Positions 27,815 to 37,133 are shown, counted from the stretch's first letter. The stretch is DNA of 64,000 bases from Candidatus Hydrogenedentota bacterium (GCA_903893795.1 CAITNO010000015.1:62001-126000), one strand, 5' to 3'. Numbers and translations: made by a program. The notes: a model not told the origin generated them from the sequence alone.

Positions 27815-28576
27815 ATGCCACGGGCCTACTCGCGGATAAATAATGGTGCGGTAATCGTCGGAAACGACTGGATTGAGCGCAGTTGGTCCGAATATCTGTG
27901 CAAGACGGTGGAACTGCACCAGAAACTGCCGGGCGGATTCGTCGAGTGGATTGCCACCTCGGCGCAGGACCTGCGTTTGGAAGTGGAGGGCGTTTCGTTG
28001 TGCCTGGAAGCGGCAGGACCGCCGGAATGGAGCGATTCCTGTGACCGTTTTGGCGCAACGCTCACGGCCCGGTGGCCCGGAACCGGGTGGGCGGTGGCGG
28101 TGCACAGCATGGCCCTGCACGAGAATCCCGGTCTGGTGAGGACGGTGGAACTGTCCAATCTGGGGGAACGGGCCTTTACCCTGACCGCCGCGGCGGTGGA
28201 GATGCTGGCCCTGCGCCGGGACGGCGCGGGGGTGCTTACCCATGGCCTGGCGTGCCGGTCCGAGGCGGTGATGTGGGAGACGGAGGAGTGCGCTGTGGCG
28301 GCAGAGTTGCAGGGACATGGGCGTCTGGGCCTGCTGCTGGGACTGGAGCACGGGGGAAGGTATGAGCTGTTTGACCCGGACCCAGCGTGCTGTGTTCTTG
28401 CACTGCGCGCGCCGGTTGCGGTCGCGCCGGGCACCACGGTGCGGTTGCCGAGATCTTTTTCAATCCCTTATTGTGGAGACCCCGACATGGTGGTTTCGGG
28501 GAGATTGGCGGAGTTGCTGCGGTTGCTGCGCGAGCAGGAACAGCGCGAACGGGAACAGGCGGCGGACACAGAATGA
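27815..28576 (+). CDS. Uncharacterised beta-rich protein, operon start
   Basis: A 253-residue cytosolic protein without a signal peptide. The opening (SRINNGAVIVGNDWIERSWS) and the many short strands with aromatic residues recall the N-terminal beta-sandwich of GH36 alpha-galactosidases, but no catalytic barrel follows. The resemblance is weak and I do not assign a function. The C-terminus is a charged helix (LRLLREQEQREREQ). It overlaps the downstream RNA methyltransferase by ATGA (28573-28576), so the two are coupled. The region 27609-27814 upstream holds divergent promoters with the ECF sigma gene. Confidence 0.7.
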   Translation: MPRAYSRINNGAVIVGNDWIERSWSEYLCKTVELHQKLPGGFVEWIATSAQDLRLEVEGVSLCLEAAGPPEWSDSCDRFGATLTARWPGTGWAVAVHSMALHENPGLVRTVELSNLGERAFTLTAAAVEMLALRRDGAGVLTHGLACRSEAVMWETEECAVAAELQGHGRLGLLLGLEHGGRYELFDPDPACCVLALRAPVAVAPGTTVRLPRSFSIPYCGDPDMVVSGRLAELLRLLREQEQREREQAADTE

Positions 28577-29769
28577 GCAGTACGGGACCGTTAATGCATT
28601 TGTGGATTCACGCTGTGGCGCACGGCGGCGACGGACTGGGCCGTCTGGAGGACGGACAGATCTGTTTCGTGCCCTTTGCGCTTCCGGGCGACCGGGTCAA
28701 GGCGCGGATTTACAAGAGCTCGGCCACGGCCACTTGGGCCAGACTGCTGGAGGTGGTGACCCCGTCACCGCACCGGACGGAATTCATCGGTGACAGCCCC
28801 GCCATGGCGGAGGCTTATGTCTGGGGCTGTTTCGGCTATCCCGAGCAGGGCCTGTGGAAACACCGGATTGTGACGGAATGCCTGCGACGCATCGGCAAAA
28901 TCGAGACCGAAGTGGAATGGATCGAAGACCCGGAACAGCGGCTGGGCTATCGGACCCGGGCGGAATTTCACGGCGACGGCACGAGTCTTGGCCTTTACGC
29001 GGAACAATCCAACCGAATTGTGCCGATGACGCGCTGCCCCCTGTGCAACGACACGGTGAACAATGCCTTTCGCGCCCTGGCCGAATTGCGGGTGCGCGGC
29101 TCTGTGATGATTACGGCGCACCCGGACACGGACGATGTCATGGTGTGGTGCGGTCCGTCCGAACTGCAGCAGGTGCGCGGGGTCTTCCCGCTCACCAATG
29201 CCCTGGGCGACGGCCGGGCGCGGGTCAAGTTCGAGGTGGACGGTGTGCCGGTGGTCAACGGCACCTTCTGCCAGTCCAGTCTGACGCTGAACCGCATCCT
29301 GCTGCGGGTTGTGTCCGAAATGGCAGGCGAACCCGCCTCCCTGCTGGACCTGTACTGCGGCAATGGCAACCTCTCTCTGTGGATGGCGCGCAAGGGCGCG
29401 CGGGTGGAAGGCTATGACCACACGCCGGAGGCCGTGAACGCCGCCGATGCGCTGGGGCTGGGCAGCTACCAGCGCGGCAGCGAGACGGTGATGGCGGAGG
29501 TGGCGGACCGGGGCGGATTCGAGACGGTGATACTTGACCCGCCCCGATCGGGCGCGGCCGCGCTCATGCCCGTGCTGGCTAAATCGGATGCGGAACGAAT
29601 TGTGTATGTGTCCTGCGACCCGGCAACGCTGGCGCGGGACCTCAAAACATTGGCGGCGGGCGGATGGCGCACCGAGCGTGTGGCGGCGCTGGACCTGTTT
29701 CCCCACACGCCCCATGTGGAGACAGTGTGCCTGCTCCGGCGCAGCGGTGCCTGGGAGAAGGAAGCGTGA
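28573..29769 (+). CDS. RNA m5U methyltransferase, TrmA/RumA family
   Basis: A 398-residue SAM-dependent enzyme that methylates C5 of uridine in rRNA or tRNA. An N-terminal TRAM-like strand region (AVAHGGDGLGRLEDGQICFV) precedes the Rossmann domain with LLDLYCGNGNLSLWMA, ILDPPRSGA and YVSCDPATLARD. Cys348 in the last is the catalytic nucleophile. The N-terminal Fe-S cysteine set of RumA (C-x5-CGGC) is not present; only WGCFGYPEQ is seen at that place. It starts by ATGA overlap with the preceding gene and ends by GTGA overlap with the LOG gene. Which RNA position it targets cannot be told. Confidence 0.9.
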   Translation: MSSTGPLMHLWIHAVAHGGDGLGRLEDGQICFVPFALPGDRVKARIYKSSATATWARLLEVVTPSPHRTEFIGDSPAMAEAYVWGCFGYPEQGLWKHRIVTECLRRIGKIETEVEWIEDPEQRLGYRTRAEFHGDGTSLGLYAEQSNRIVPMTRCPLCNDTVNNAFRALAELRVRGSVMITAHPDTDDVMVWCGPSELQQVRGVFPLTNALGDGRARVKFEVDGVPVVNGTFCQSSLTLNRILLRVVSEMAGEPASLLDLYCGNGNLSLWMARKGARVEGYDHTPEAVNAADALGLGSYQRGSETVMAEVADRGGFETVILDPPRSGAAALMPVLAKSDAERIVYVSCDPATLARDLKTLAAGGWRTERVAALDLFPHTPHVETVCLLRRSGAWEKEA

Positions 29770-30335
29770 AGCATATTTGTGTGTACGCCGCGTCAAGCGA
29801 CGCGGTGGATGAGGAGTATAAGGAGGCGGCGCGGCGCATCGGCCTGTTGATTGGGCGGCGCGGCGACACCTTGGTGTACGGGGCTGGCAAGATCGGGCTC
29901 ATGGGCGAGTGCGCCCGGGCCGTGCACGAAAACGGCGGGCGCGTGGTCGGCGTCATTCCCGACCGCCTGGTGGACCTTGAGCTTGAATACCGCGAGGCGG
30001 ATGAGTTGATCGTCACCGAATCCATGGGCGACCGCAAGGCCATTATGGCCTCCCGCGCCGACGCTTTCATTGCGCTGCCCGGCAGCATCGGCACACTCGA
30101 GGAGATGATGGAGGCGCTTACCCTCAAGCAGCTCGGTTACCATGCCAAGCCCTGTGCGTTCATCAACACCCGCGGCTTTTACGACTGGCTCTTCGCCTTT
30201 TTCGGCACACTGGTATACGAAAACTTCCTGAAAGAGGACAGCCTCGACATGTTTGCCGTATGTGCCACGCCGGAGGCGGCTTACGAGTATCTGGACAGCT
30301 ACGAACCCCAGGCGCTGCCGCAGAAGTGGTTCTGA
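29766..30335 (+). CDS. LOG-family protein (TIGR00730, cytokinin riboside phosphoribohydrolase-like)
   Basis: A 189-residue Rossmann-like protein of the Lonely Guy family, which hydrolyses nucleoside 5'-monophosphates to base and ribose phosphate. Signature parts are LVYGAGKIGLMGECARAV, GVIPDRL, MGDRKAIMASRADAFIALP and GTLEEMMEAL. The conserved PGGxGTxxE loop reads PGSIGTLEE here, a Gly-to-Ser change beside the active site. The GTG start at 29766 is supported by its overlap with the methyltransferase stop (GTGA). Longer in-frame upstream versions would overlap most of that gene's end. Confidence 0.87.
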   Translation: MKHICVYAASSDAVDEEYKEAARRIGLLIGRRGDTLVYGAGKIGLMGECARAVHENGGRVVGVIPDRLVDLELEYREADELIVTESMGDRKAIMASRADAFIALPGSIGTLEEMMEALTLKQLGYHAKPCAFINTRGFYDWLFAFFGTLVYENFLKEDSLDMFAVCATPEAAYEYLDSYEPQALPQKWF

Positions 30336-30337
30336 AC

Positions 30338-33028
30338 ATGCTGAAGCGGCCGAACACAGCCACCCTTCGCCGTTTGTTTGTTTTCGCGACCGTGCTGGCA
30401 TTCTTCTTTACTTCCGGCGCGTGCGGCCTGATCTACCAGGTGGCATGGACGCGCGAACTGGCCCTGCTTCTGGGGGCGCGCGCCTATGCGGTCAGCCTGG
30501 TGCTGTCCATATTCTTCCTCGGTTTGGGTGTGGGCAGTCTCTGGGGCGGTCGCCTGGCCGACCGCGTGCGGCGGCCGTTGCTGGTCTACGCACTCTTTGA
30601 GGTGCTGGTGGGGCTTTGGGCGGCGGCCTTCCTGTGCCTGATGGGCCCCGCCGAAAGCATCGTGGTCGCGGCGCTGCGCGCCTTTGAGTTCTCCTGGTTT
30701 TCCGGCGTGCTGCTGCGCGGCACGGCCGCCTTTGCGCTGCTGATCGTGCCGGTGACGCTCATGGGGGCGACGTTGCCACTGCTGGCCCGCTTTGTGACCG
30801 GCGACCCCGCACTGAACGGACGGCGCGTGGGCGCGCTTTACACGCTGAACACGCTGGGCGCTATGACCGGCTGTTTCCTTGCCGGATTCGTGCTCTTGCA
30901 GCGTTTCGGCTACACGCGGACGACCCTGATTGCCGCCGGGCTCAATCTCGCCATTGGTGTGGCGGCCGCGCTGCTGTCCCGTCTGCGGCCGGTGGAAGAG
31001 GTGCAAGACCGGGCGCCTGCCGGGTTGGTTGACCGGGGGGCGAAGCCCGCTCTGACCCGCTGGCTGGTTGCCGCCTTCGCCGTGACGGGGTTTACGGCGC
31101 TCGCGCTCGAAGTGCTTTGGACGCGGCTGCTGGCCATGGTGTTTCTCGGCACCACCTATGCCTATACGACCATGCTGACCACGCTACTGTGCGGCATCGC
31201 GCTGGGCGGTCTGGCCGGGTCGGCCGTGGTGACGCGCATTCGCAATGCCGCAGGCGCCGCCGGGCTGCTGCTGGGCGCGCTGGCCCTGGCCTACCTGCTG
31301 ACAGTGCCCTGGTTCGCCCACCTGCCGGCGTGGTTTGCGGACATGCAGTCCAGCGCGGGCCGCGACTGGGACGCCGAGGTGCAGGTCAAATTCCTGCTCG
31401 CCTTTGCCACCATGTTTCCGGCCACCTTCCTTTCCGGGGCACTGTTTCCGGTGCTGGTCCGCGCCGTGGCGCAGAGCGCCGGACGGGTGGGCCGCGATGT
31501 GGGCGGGCTTTACGCCGCAAACACGCTGGGCGGCGTGCTCGGCGCGGCGGCGGGAGGCTTCGTGCTGCTGCCCCTGATGGGCGCGCAGCGCAGCATGGAA
31601 ATACTCGCGCTGCTTCCCCTGCTGGCGGGGTTGCCGTTGCTCCTGCGCTGTCCCGGTACGCCGCTGTGGCAGAAAGCCGCTGCCCTCCTGGTGCTGGCCG
31701 CCGCGCTGGGTGGGGCATGGTTCATATTGCCGAGCGACCTTTCCCGAACCATCAACGCGTCCTACATGCCGCCAGACCATGAGGTCCTGTACCACCGCGA
31801 GGGCGTGGAGGGCACCGTGGCCGTGTCCCAGCCGAAAGGCGAAAAGGACGGCACCAACCGGGTGCTCTGGATTAACCGCGTTCAGGCGACAACCTCCATC
31901 GAGCGCGGCGTGAAGATGAACCGGTTGGAGGGCGCGCTACCGCTGCTGTTCGACCGCAACCCGCGCGAGGTGCTGTTCATGTGCTTCGGGTCGGGCATCA
32001 CCTGCGGCACCCTTGCGCTGTCCGATTTTGATCGGATCGACGCCGTTGAGATATCCCCGGATGTGCTCGCCGCCGCGCCGCTGTTCAAGCGCGACAACCT
32101 GGGTGTGACGGAGCGCAAGAACGTCCATTTCATCATCGACGACGGACGCAACCATCTGCTGCGCACGAAACACCGCTACGATTTCATCACCTTCGAGCCC
32201 ATGCCGATGGCCGTGGCGGGGGTGTCGGCCTTTTACACCCGGGAGTATTACGAACTGTGCCTGTCCCGGCTGAATCCCGGCGGCATGGTCTCGCAATGGG
32301 TGCCGATGCACGGGTCGAGCCCCGACGTGGTGCGCTCGCTGGTGCGCACCTTCACGGGGGTCTTTCCGGAATACTGCGCCTTCTTCGTCAATGCCGACCT
32401 GTTTCTGATTGGTTCAGACCGGCCGTTAAGGCTGGATTATGCCGCCGCGCAAAAGCGGCTGGCCGTGCCTGAGCTGGCCCAGGCGCTGGCGGCCGCTGGG
32501 CTGCCCGACACGACGGAACTGATGGGCAGTTTCGTCATGGACAAGCCCGCGTTGAAGGCTTTTGCCGAGGGGGGCACGGAAATGACCGACGACCTGCCCT
32601 GGGCCGAATACACCGCCCCGAAACTGGTTTATGCCCACAGGGTGCCCGAAAGTCTGGGCCTGCTCAATGCCCACCTTGCGTCCCCCATGGCACTCATGGA
32701 CCCCTCCTCGCTGGACGGGGACGCTCAGGCGGCTGTTGAATGCAGGCACCGGTCAAGGGTGAGCGACATCGCCGCACTGAGGGGGTATTACGGCGGCATG
32801 GTAATGGGAACGGAGGCACTGGACGGCTTCATCAATTCTCTGCGGATTGACCTGGCAAACCCGAATGCCCGATATTACCTGCTCCAGATTGCCACGGCGC
32901 AGGCGGAGAACTTCGTAAAATGGCGGGAGGGGGACAAGGCCGCGGCGGTGGCCAACCGGGTGCTGGAGGTGCTTCCGGACGCGGTGGAATTCAGGAAGTT
33001 CACAGAGCCGGCAAATCAGGGAAAATAG
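30338..33028 (+). CDS. Fused multi-pass membrane transporter / spermidine synthase-like protein
   Basis: An 896-residue protein. Residues 1-480 hold about 12-14 hydrophobic helices (FFTSGACGLIYQVAWTRELA is the family start). Residues 510-760 form a spermidine-synthase-type Rossmann domain (FMCFGSGITCGTLALSDF, VEISPDVLAAAP, IIDDGRNHLL, then YTREYYELCLSRLNPGG). The usual catalytic D in the YDVI-D-P strand is replaced by E (ITFEPMPM), so true aminopropyl transfer is doubtful. This fusion is common in environmental bacteria and remains poorly understood. It starts two bases after the LOG stop, so it is likely co-transcribed with that gene. Confidence 0.87.
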   Translation: MLKRPNTATLRRLFVFATVLAFFFTSGACGLIYQVAWTRELALLLGARAYAVSLVLSIFFLGLGVGSLWGGRLADRVRRPLLVYALFEVLVGLWAAAFLCLMGPAESIVVAALRAFEFSWFSGVLLRGTAAFALLIVPVTLMGATLPLLARFVTGDPALNGRRVGALYTLNTLGAMTGCFLAGFVLLQRFGYTRTTLIAAGLNLAIGVAAALLSRLRPVEEVQDRAPAGLVDRGAKPALTRWLVAAFAVTGFTALALEVLWTRLLAMVFLGTTYAYTTMLTTLLCGIALGGLAGSAVVTRIRNAAGAAGLLLGALALAYLLTVPWFAHLPAWFADMQSSAGRDWDAEVQVKFLLAFATMFPATFLSGALFPVLVRAVAQSAGRVGRDVGGLYAANTLGGVLGAAAGGFVLLPLMGAQRSMEILALLPLLAGLPLLLRCPGTPLWQKAAALLVLAAALGGAWFILPSDLSRTINASYMPPDHEVLYHREGVEGTVAVSQPKGEKDGTNRVLWINRVQATTSIERGVKMNRLEGALPLLFDRNPREVLFMCFGSGITCGTLALSDFDRIDAVEISPDVLAAAPLFKRDNLGVTERKNVHFIIDDGRNHLLRTKHRYDFITFEPMPMAVAGVSAFYTREYYELCLSRLNPGGMVSQWVPMHGSSPDVVRSLVRTFTGVFPEYCAFFVNADLFLIGSDRPLRLDYAAAQKRLAVPELAQALAAAGLPDTTELMGSFVMDKPALKAFAEGGTEMTDDLPWAEYTAPKLVYAHRVPESLGLLNAHLASPMALMDPSSLDGDAQAAVECRHRSRVSDIAALRGYYGGMVMGTEALDGFINSLRIDLANPNARYYLLQIATAQAENFVKWREGDKAAAVANRVLEVLPDAVEFRKFTEPANQGK

Positions 33029-33121
33029 CGGTCATCCAGCGCCTGTGGTATACTTCCGTCCGCAGGGAATCAGCGTGCTGCAGGGAAACAGATGGTCAGA
33101 GAGAGATAGTTAGGGTGAAGC

Positions 33122-34033
33122 ATGTCAGTAAGAAACTCGCAAAAAGCCTACTTTGAAGCGACCCTTCTTGCCTGTCTTGGCGTGCCGCTTGTTGGACTGC
33201 TGGATTACTGGACGGGTTTTGGCCTTCAGGTATCCATCCTCTACCTGATTCCGGTGTTCGGCGCGGCGTGGTACTGCGGCTTTTGGCCCGGTCTGGTCGT
33301 TGCGGTGCTGACCGGTGTCATGTCTCTGGTAGTGGACACCTGGCTGGGTCACGTGAACACCGTGTCTTACGTGAGCCCCACCTTTTCCGTGTCTTTGTGG
33401 AATGCGTGCATGCGCCTGTGGCTGTTCTTTCCCGTGGCTTATCTGGCGGCAAGCCTTCGCACACACCTGGACCGGGAGCGGAAATTTGCCCGGCTGGACC
33501 CCTTGACGGGAATTCACAACGGACGGGCCTTCAGCGAGGAGGCAGAGCGCTTCCTTGCCCTCGCCAAGCGCAAATCACGGCCCATAACAGTGGTCTTCAT
33601 CGACTTGGACGATTTCAAGAAGGTTAACGACGCCTACGGCCACAGTGGTGGCGACAAACTCCTGTGCTCCGTGGCCCAAACACTGCTTAAATGCACCCGT
33701 CCCTATGATCTCGTCGCGCGGTTGGGCGGCGATGAATTCTGTGTATTGCTGCCCGACACCGGCGCCGCCGCCGCACGGGGCTTTATGGCGCAGGCGATGG
33801 ACAGGCTGGAACGGGAGGCCGCCCAGAGCAATTGGCAGGTGTCGTTCAGTGTCGGCGTGGCGAGTTTCCGGGTGCCGCCCATGACCGTTGATGTGGCGCT
33901 GGGTTCGGCCGACGAACTGATGTATCAGGCGAAGCGATCCGGCAAGCGGCGCGTCGTATATAAAGAGTGGCCCACTCCGGAAGACTTGGAGTCAGAGGCA
34001 CGGGAGGCGGAACGCAAAGCCGCCGAGGCGTGA
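33122..34033 (+). CDS. Membrane diguanylate cyclase (GGDEF)
   Basis: A 303-residue enzyme that makes cyclic di-GMP from GTP. About four membrane helices in residues 12-115 form a sensor part, then a charged linker (LRTHLDRERKFARLDPLTGI) leads to the GGDEF domain. The active loop RLGGDEF is intact. RPYD sits five residues before it, which is the inhibitory RxxD site giving product feedback. The ATG at 33122 is used; a GTG at 33113 is possible. It is followed by a close paralog with the same layout. Confidence 0.93.
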   Translation: MSVRNSQKAYFEATLLACLGVPLVGLLDYWTGFGLQVSILYLIPVFGAAWYCGFWPGLVVAVLTGVMSLVVDTWLGHVNTVSYVSPTFSVSLWNACMRLWLFFPVAYLAASLRTHLDRERKFARLDPLTGIHNGRAFSEEAERFLALAKRKSRPITVVFIDLDDFKKVNDAYGHSGGDKLLCSVAQTLLKCTRPYDLVARLGGDEFCVLLPDTGAAAARGFMAQAMDRLEREAAQSNWQVSFSVGVASFRVPPMTVDVALGSADELMYQAKRSGKRRVVYKEWPTPEDLESEAREAERKAAEA

Positions 34034-34274
34034 TTGTCGGGCGGACCAAGGGCCGCGCGGTCGGTATGCCACGCAAAGTAGCGCCCTGATGGGCCATAGG
34101 CGGTGGGATGGTCAGGGAGGTTCCGCCAGTGGAATGGGGCTGGGTGAGAAACGGCGTGAGTTCCCTGTCATCGTCAGGCGGTGCGCGCCGCGTTTCACCC
34201 ACAGTTCAAATCGTCATGTGTGATTGGGTGGTGCCGCATGATAAACTGCAAATAGATTGAAGGGGTAAGTTGTT

Positions 34275-35132
34275 TTGGATTTCGCCCCCCTAAAGACGCG
34301 AATTGAAGTGACGCTCCTGTCCCTCTTAAGTGTTGCCCTGGTGGGCTTCGTGGATGACTGGACGGGATACGAAATTTCGGTTTCGATTCTTTACCTCGTT
34401 CCTGTCCTGGTGACGGCCTGGCACGCGGGATGGTGGCCCAGTGTTCTCGTGTCCCTTTTTGCCGGATTCACATGGTACTGGGTGGAGGTGAATTCCGGCC
34501 ATGCCTACTCGCACGCGGCCATCCCCATCTGGAATGCGCTGATGCGTCTGGGTTTCTTTCTGACCAACGGCTATTATGCCTCGCAGTTGCGCATTCATTT
34601 GGAACGGGAACGAAGGCTGGCCCGGCAGGACACGCTGACCGGACTGATGAACGGTCGTGCGTTTATTGAAGAGGCGGAGCGTTTTTTTGCCCTTCTGCGC
34701 CGCAAGGCACAACCCGTCACCGTAATTTACATAGACTTGGACAATTTCAAGGAAGTGAACGACACGCGGGGGCACAGCGAGGGCGACAAAGCGCTCTGTG
34801 TCGTTGCCGATGTGCTTGCACGGGGCACGCGGCGGTATGACCTTGCGGCCCGTCTTGGCGGGGATGAGTTCTGCGTGATGCTTCCGGAAACAAACAGGGA
34901 ACAGGCCGACAGCTATATCACCAAGACCGTTGAAATGCTGGAATCAGAGATGGCCAGACACCACTGGCCCGTATCCTTCAGCATCGGTGCGGCCACCTTC
35001 CAAAGACTTCCCGAGACGGTGGACAAGGCGCTGGGGGTGGCGGACGCGCTGATGTACAGGGTCAAGCAGTCGGGCAAGCATGGCGTGCTCCATGAACTTT
35101 GGGAACCGGGACGGCACGAGGCAAAAGCCTGA
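34275..35132 (+). CDS. Second membrane diguanylate cyclase (GGDEF), paralog
   Basis: A 285-residue protein with the same plan as the upstream cyclase: four N-terminal helices, a LERERRLARQDTLTGLMNG linker, and a GGDEF domain with intact RLGGDEF and an RRYD inhibitory site. The two share long aligned stretches, pointing to a tandem duplication. The start is a TTG at 34275 with AGGGGT upstream. The 240-bp gap before it holds no gene. A membrane C39-like gene follows after 15 bases, so these may form one unit. Confidence 0.91.
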   Translation: MDFAPLKTRIEVTLLSLLSVALVGFVDDWTGYEISVSILYLVPVLVTAWHAGWWPSVLVSLFAGFTWYWVEVNSGHAYSHAAIPIWNALMRLGFFLTNGYYASQLRIHLERERRLARQDTLTGLMNGRAFIEEAERFFALLRRKAQPVTVIYIDLDNFKEVNDTRGHSEGDKALCVVADVLARGTRRYDLAARLGGDEFCVMLPETNREQADSYITKTVEMLESEMARHHWPVSFSIGAATFQRLPETVDKALGVADALMYRVKQSGKHGVLHELWEPGRHEAKA

Positions 35133-35147
35133 GAGAGCCGCGCAAAC

Positions 35148-35990
35148 ATGCAACCGCTTCCCGCCATCATTGACATGCCTGTTGCCGCGCTGGGTCTGGC
35201 ATTGGGTTTGGCCCATGGAAGGACGCTTTTCCACCGCGGTGTGCGCCTGGCTTCGCGTAACCTGCCCCAGCAGGCCCGGTTGCTGGTGTGCGTCGGGCTG
35301 GGCTTTGCCGCGCTGAATGTGGTTTATCTGCCCGTCAAGAACACCCCCGCAGCCGCGTGGTTTCTGCCCGTGGCGGTGGAATATTACGGTGACGTGGTGA
35401 CCTGGGTGGTCGATTTGCTGGTCATGGGTTTCCTCTCTGGCGCCGCCTGTGCAGTGGCCGTGCTGGAACGCCACCTGCTTCGCTGGGCGCTTCCCGTGGC
35501 GGTGGCCGCCCTTCTTGGCACGGCAATGTTCACCTATCACACCTTCAAAGGGGGTGTGCCCCCAGAACTGCGCGCCCCGCGCATCAGTGCCGACGGGGTC
35601 ATCCTGCAAACCAACGGCTCCACCTGCGCCGCGGCCGCCTGCGCCAACATTGCCACCGTGCTCGGCATGCCCAAGACGGAGAAGGAGATGGTGGCGTTGC
35701 TGGAAACGGCCGAGGACGGCACCTCAAACGCCGAGGTCATCCTTGGCCTGCGAAAACTCGGATTTCGATGCGTGAAGCGCTACATGTACGACCGGGATGC
35801 CTCCCGCCTGCATGTCCCGGCCATGCTTGTCGTGGATCTGGTTGGGCAATCCGACGGGCATGCCGTGGCCTATATGGGCCAGAAAGACGGTAAAGCGGAG
35901 ATTTGGGACCCCAGCGGCGGGAAGAAATGGGTTAGTGCCGGAGAATTGCGCGCTTTCTGGCGGGGCAGGGCCATCGAGGTGTGGCGCTGA
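35148..35990 (+). CDS. Membrane protein with C39-like cysteine peptidase domain
   Basis: A 280-residue protein. Residues 1-130 contain about four hydrophobic helices. Residues 145-280 form a peptidase C39-like domain with Cys160 (QTNGSTCAAAACANIATVLG), His238 (DGHAVAYMG) and Asp254 (WDPSGG), which is a full papain-like triad in the right order. Domains of this kind trim double-glycine leaders in bacteriocin exporters, but here no ABC transporter or leader peptide gene is near. It sits directly after two diguanylate cyclase genes. The topology, and hence the side of action, is not certain. Confidence 0.82.
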   Translation: MQPLPAIIDMPVAALGLALGLAHGRTLFHRGVRLASRNLPQQARLLVCVGLGFAALNVVYLPVKNTPAAAWFLPVAVEYYGDVVTWVVDLLVMGFLSGAACAVAVLERHLLRWALPVAVAALLGTAMFTYHTFKGGVPPELRAPRISADGVILQTNGSTCAAAACANIATVLGMPKTEKEMVALLETAEDGTSNAEVILGLRKLGFRCVKRYMYDRDASRLHVPAMLVVDLVGQSDGHAVAYMGQKDGKAEIWDPSGGKKWVSAGELRAFWRGRAIEVWR

Positions 35991-36117
35991 CTCTTTTATG
36001 TGGGTTGAGGGCGCCAGCCGGTGCTCCTGCGGCGCTTCTGCCGCCGATTGTGCGTTCTCTTTTCATGGAGATTTCGGCGCCTTTTGGGCCGATGTGCACG
36101 ATGCCGACATAAACATA

Positions 36118-36147
36118 TTGCGCCGCGCCCCGTGCAAGTGCTAATAT
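36118..36147 (+). promoter_or_regulatory. Candidate rpsB operon promoter
   Basis: TTGCGC, an 18-bp spacer and TAATAT, ending 125 bp before the rpsB ATG. It fits a sigma70 promoter with a long leader. The -35 is a partial match. Confidence 0.4.
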
Positions 36148-36176
36148 TGCTCGGTTTTACCAATTCACAGGGGCAA

Positions 36177-36230
36177 TGTCCCGGCGTGTGCCGGGACAGG
36201 GCTCGGGTGACCGGCCTGTCTGGCCGGTCA
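36177..36230 (+). promoter_or_regulatory. Two-hairpin leader upstream of rpsB
   Basis: Two perfect 9-bp stems lie in tandem: TGTCCCGGC/GCCGGGACA with a 4-nt loop, then TGACCGGCC/GGCCGGTCA with a 5-nt loop. No T run follows either, so they are not ordinary terminators. Their place in the 5' leader, 43 bases before the start codon, suggests a translational control element such as an S2 autoregulatory site. That function is inferred. Confidence 0.55.
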
Positions 36231-36272
36231 TGGCCCTCCTGCCCCAAGGCTTAACCCGATCGGAGTAGAGTT

Positions 36273-37133
36273 ATGGCTATCGTCACCATGCGCCAGTTGC
36301 TGGAGTCCGGCATTCATTTCGGACACCAAACCCGCCGCTGGCATCCCAAGATGTCCCGCTACATTTTCGGACAGCGGAACGGCATCTACATCATCAACCT
36401 GCAGCACACGCTGCGCCAACTGTATAAAGCATACGGTCTGGTGCGCGACACGGTCGCCGACGGCGGCCATGTGCTGATGGTCGGCACCAAGCGTCAGGCG
36501 CAGGAGCCGGTGCAGCGCGAGGCAGAGCGCTGCGGCATGTACTACGTGAACAGCCGCTGGCTCGGCGGCACGCTGACGAACTTCCGCACGGTCAAGCAGA
36601 GTATTGCCCGCCTGACCAAGTTGCAGGAAATGGAAAACGATCCCGAGATCGACAAGAAGCACACGAAGAAGGAACTCGTGATCCTGCGCAAGGATCGCGA
36701 CAAACTGGGCAAGAATCTGCTGGGCATCCAGAAGATGCCGGGCCTGCCGCGCGTGGTCTTCGTCATCGACGCGAAGCGCGAGGGCATTGCGGTCCTCGAG
36801 GCGCAGCGCCTGCACATTCCGTGCATCGGCGTGGTTGACACGAACTGCGACCCCGACGTGGTTGACCTTCCCATCCCCGGCAATGACGACGCCATCCGCG
36901 CCGTGAACCTCTACTGCCAGGTTATCGCCGACGCGGTGATCGAGGGCAAGCTTCGCGCCGAGAAGGTGCAGGCCGAGCGTGAAGAGGACATGATGGCCGC
37001 CGGCGAGGGCTCCGACGAGGAGCCGAAGGCGATCACGGGCGACGACGCCTACGACCGTGTCTATGAGGCGGAACCCGTTGCGGAACCCGTGGCGGCCCCC
37101 CCGGCCGAAGACGCGGCACCGGCAGCCGAATAA
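36273..37133 (+). CDS. rpsB: 30S ribosomal protein S2
   Basis: A 286-residue small-subunit protein needed to bind S1 and finish 30S assembly. The start MAIVTMRQLLESGIHFGHQT, the RWHPKMSRYIFG block and WLGGTLTNFRTV are diagnostic. The C-terminal tail after residue 245 is a lineage-specific acidic, Ala/Pro/Glu-rich extension (PVAEPVAAPPAEDAAPAAE). GATCGGAG is placed before the ATG. It is the first gene of a standard rpsB-tsf-pyrH-frr run and follows a structured leader. Confidence 0.98.
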   Translation: MAIVTMRQLLESGIHFGHQTRRWHPKMSRYIFGQRNGIYIINLQHTLRQLYKAYGLVRDTVADGGHVLMVGTKRQAQEPVQREAERCGMYYVNSRWLGGTLTNFRTVKQSIARLTKLQEMENDPEIDKKHTKKELVILRKDRDKLGKNLLGIQKMPGLPRVVFVIDAKREGIAVLEAQRLHIPCIGVVDTNCDPDVVDLPIPGNDDAIRAVNLYCQVIADAVIEGKLRAEKVQAEREEDMMAAGEGSDEEPKAITGDDAYDRVYEAEPVAEPVAAPPAEDAAPAAE

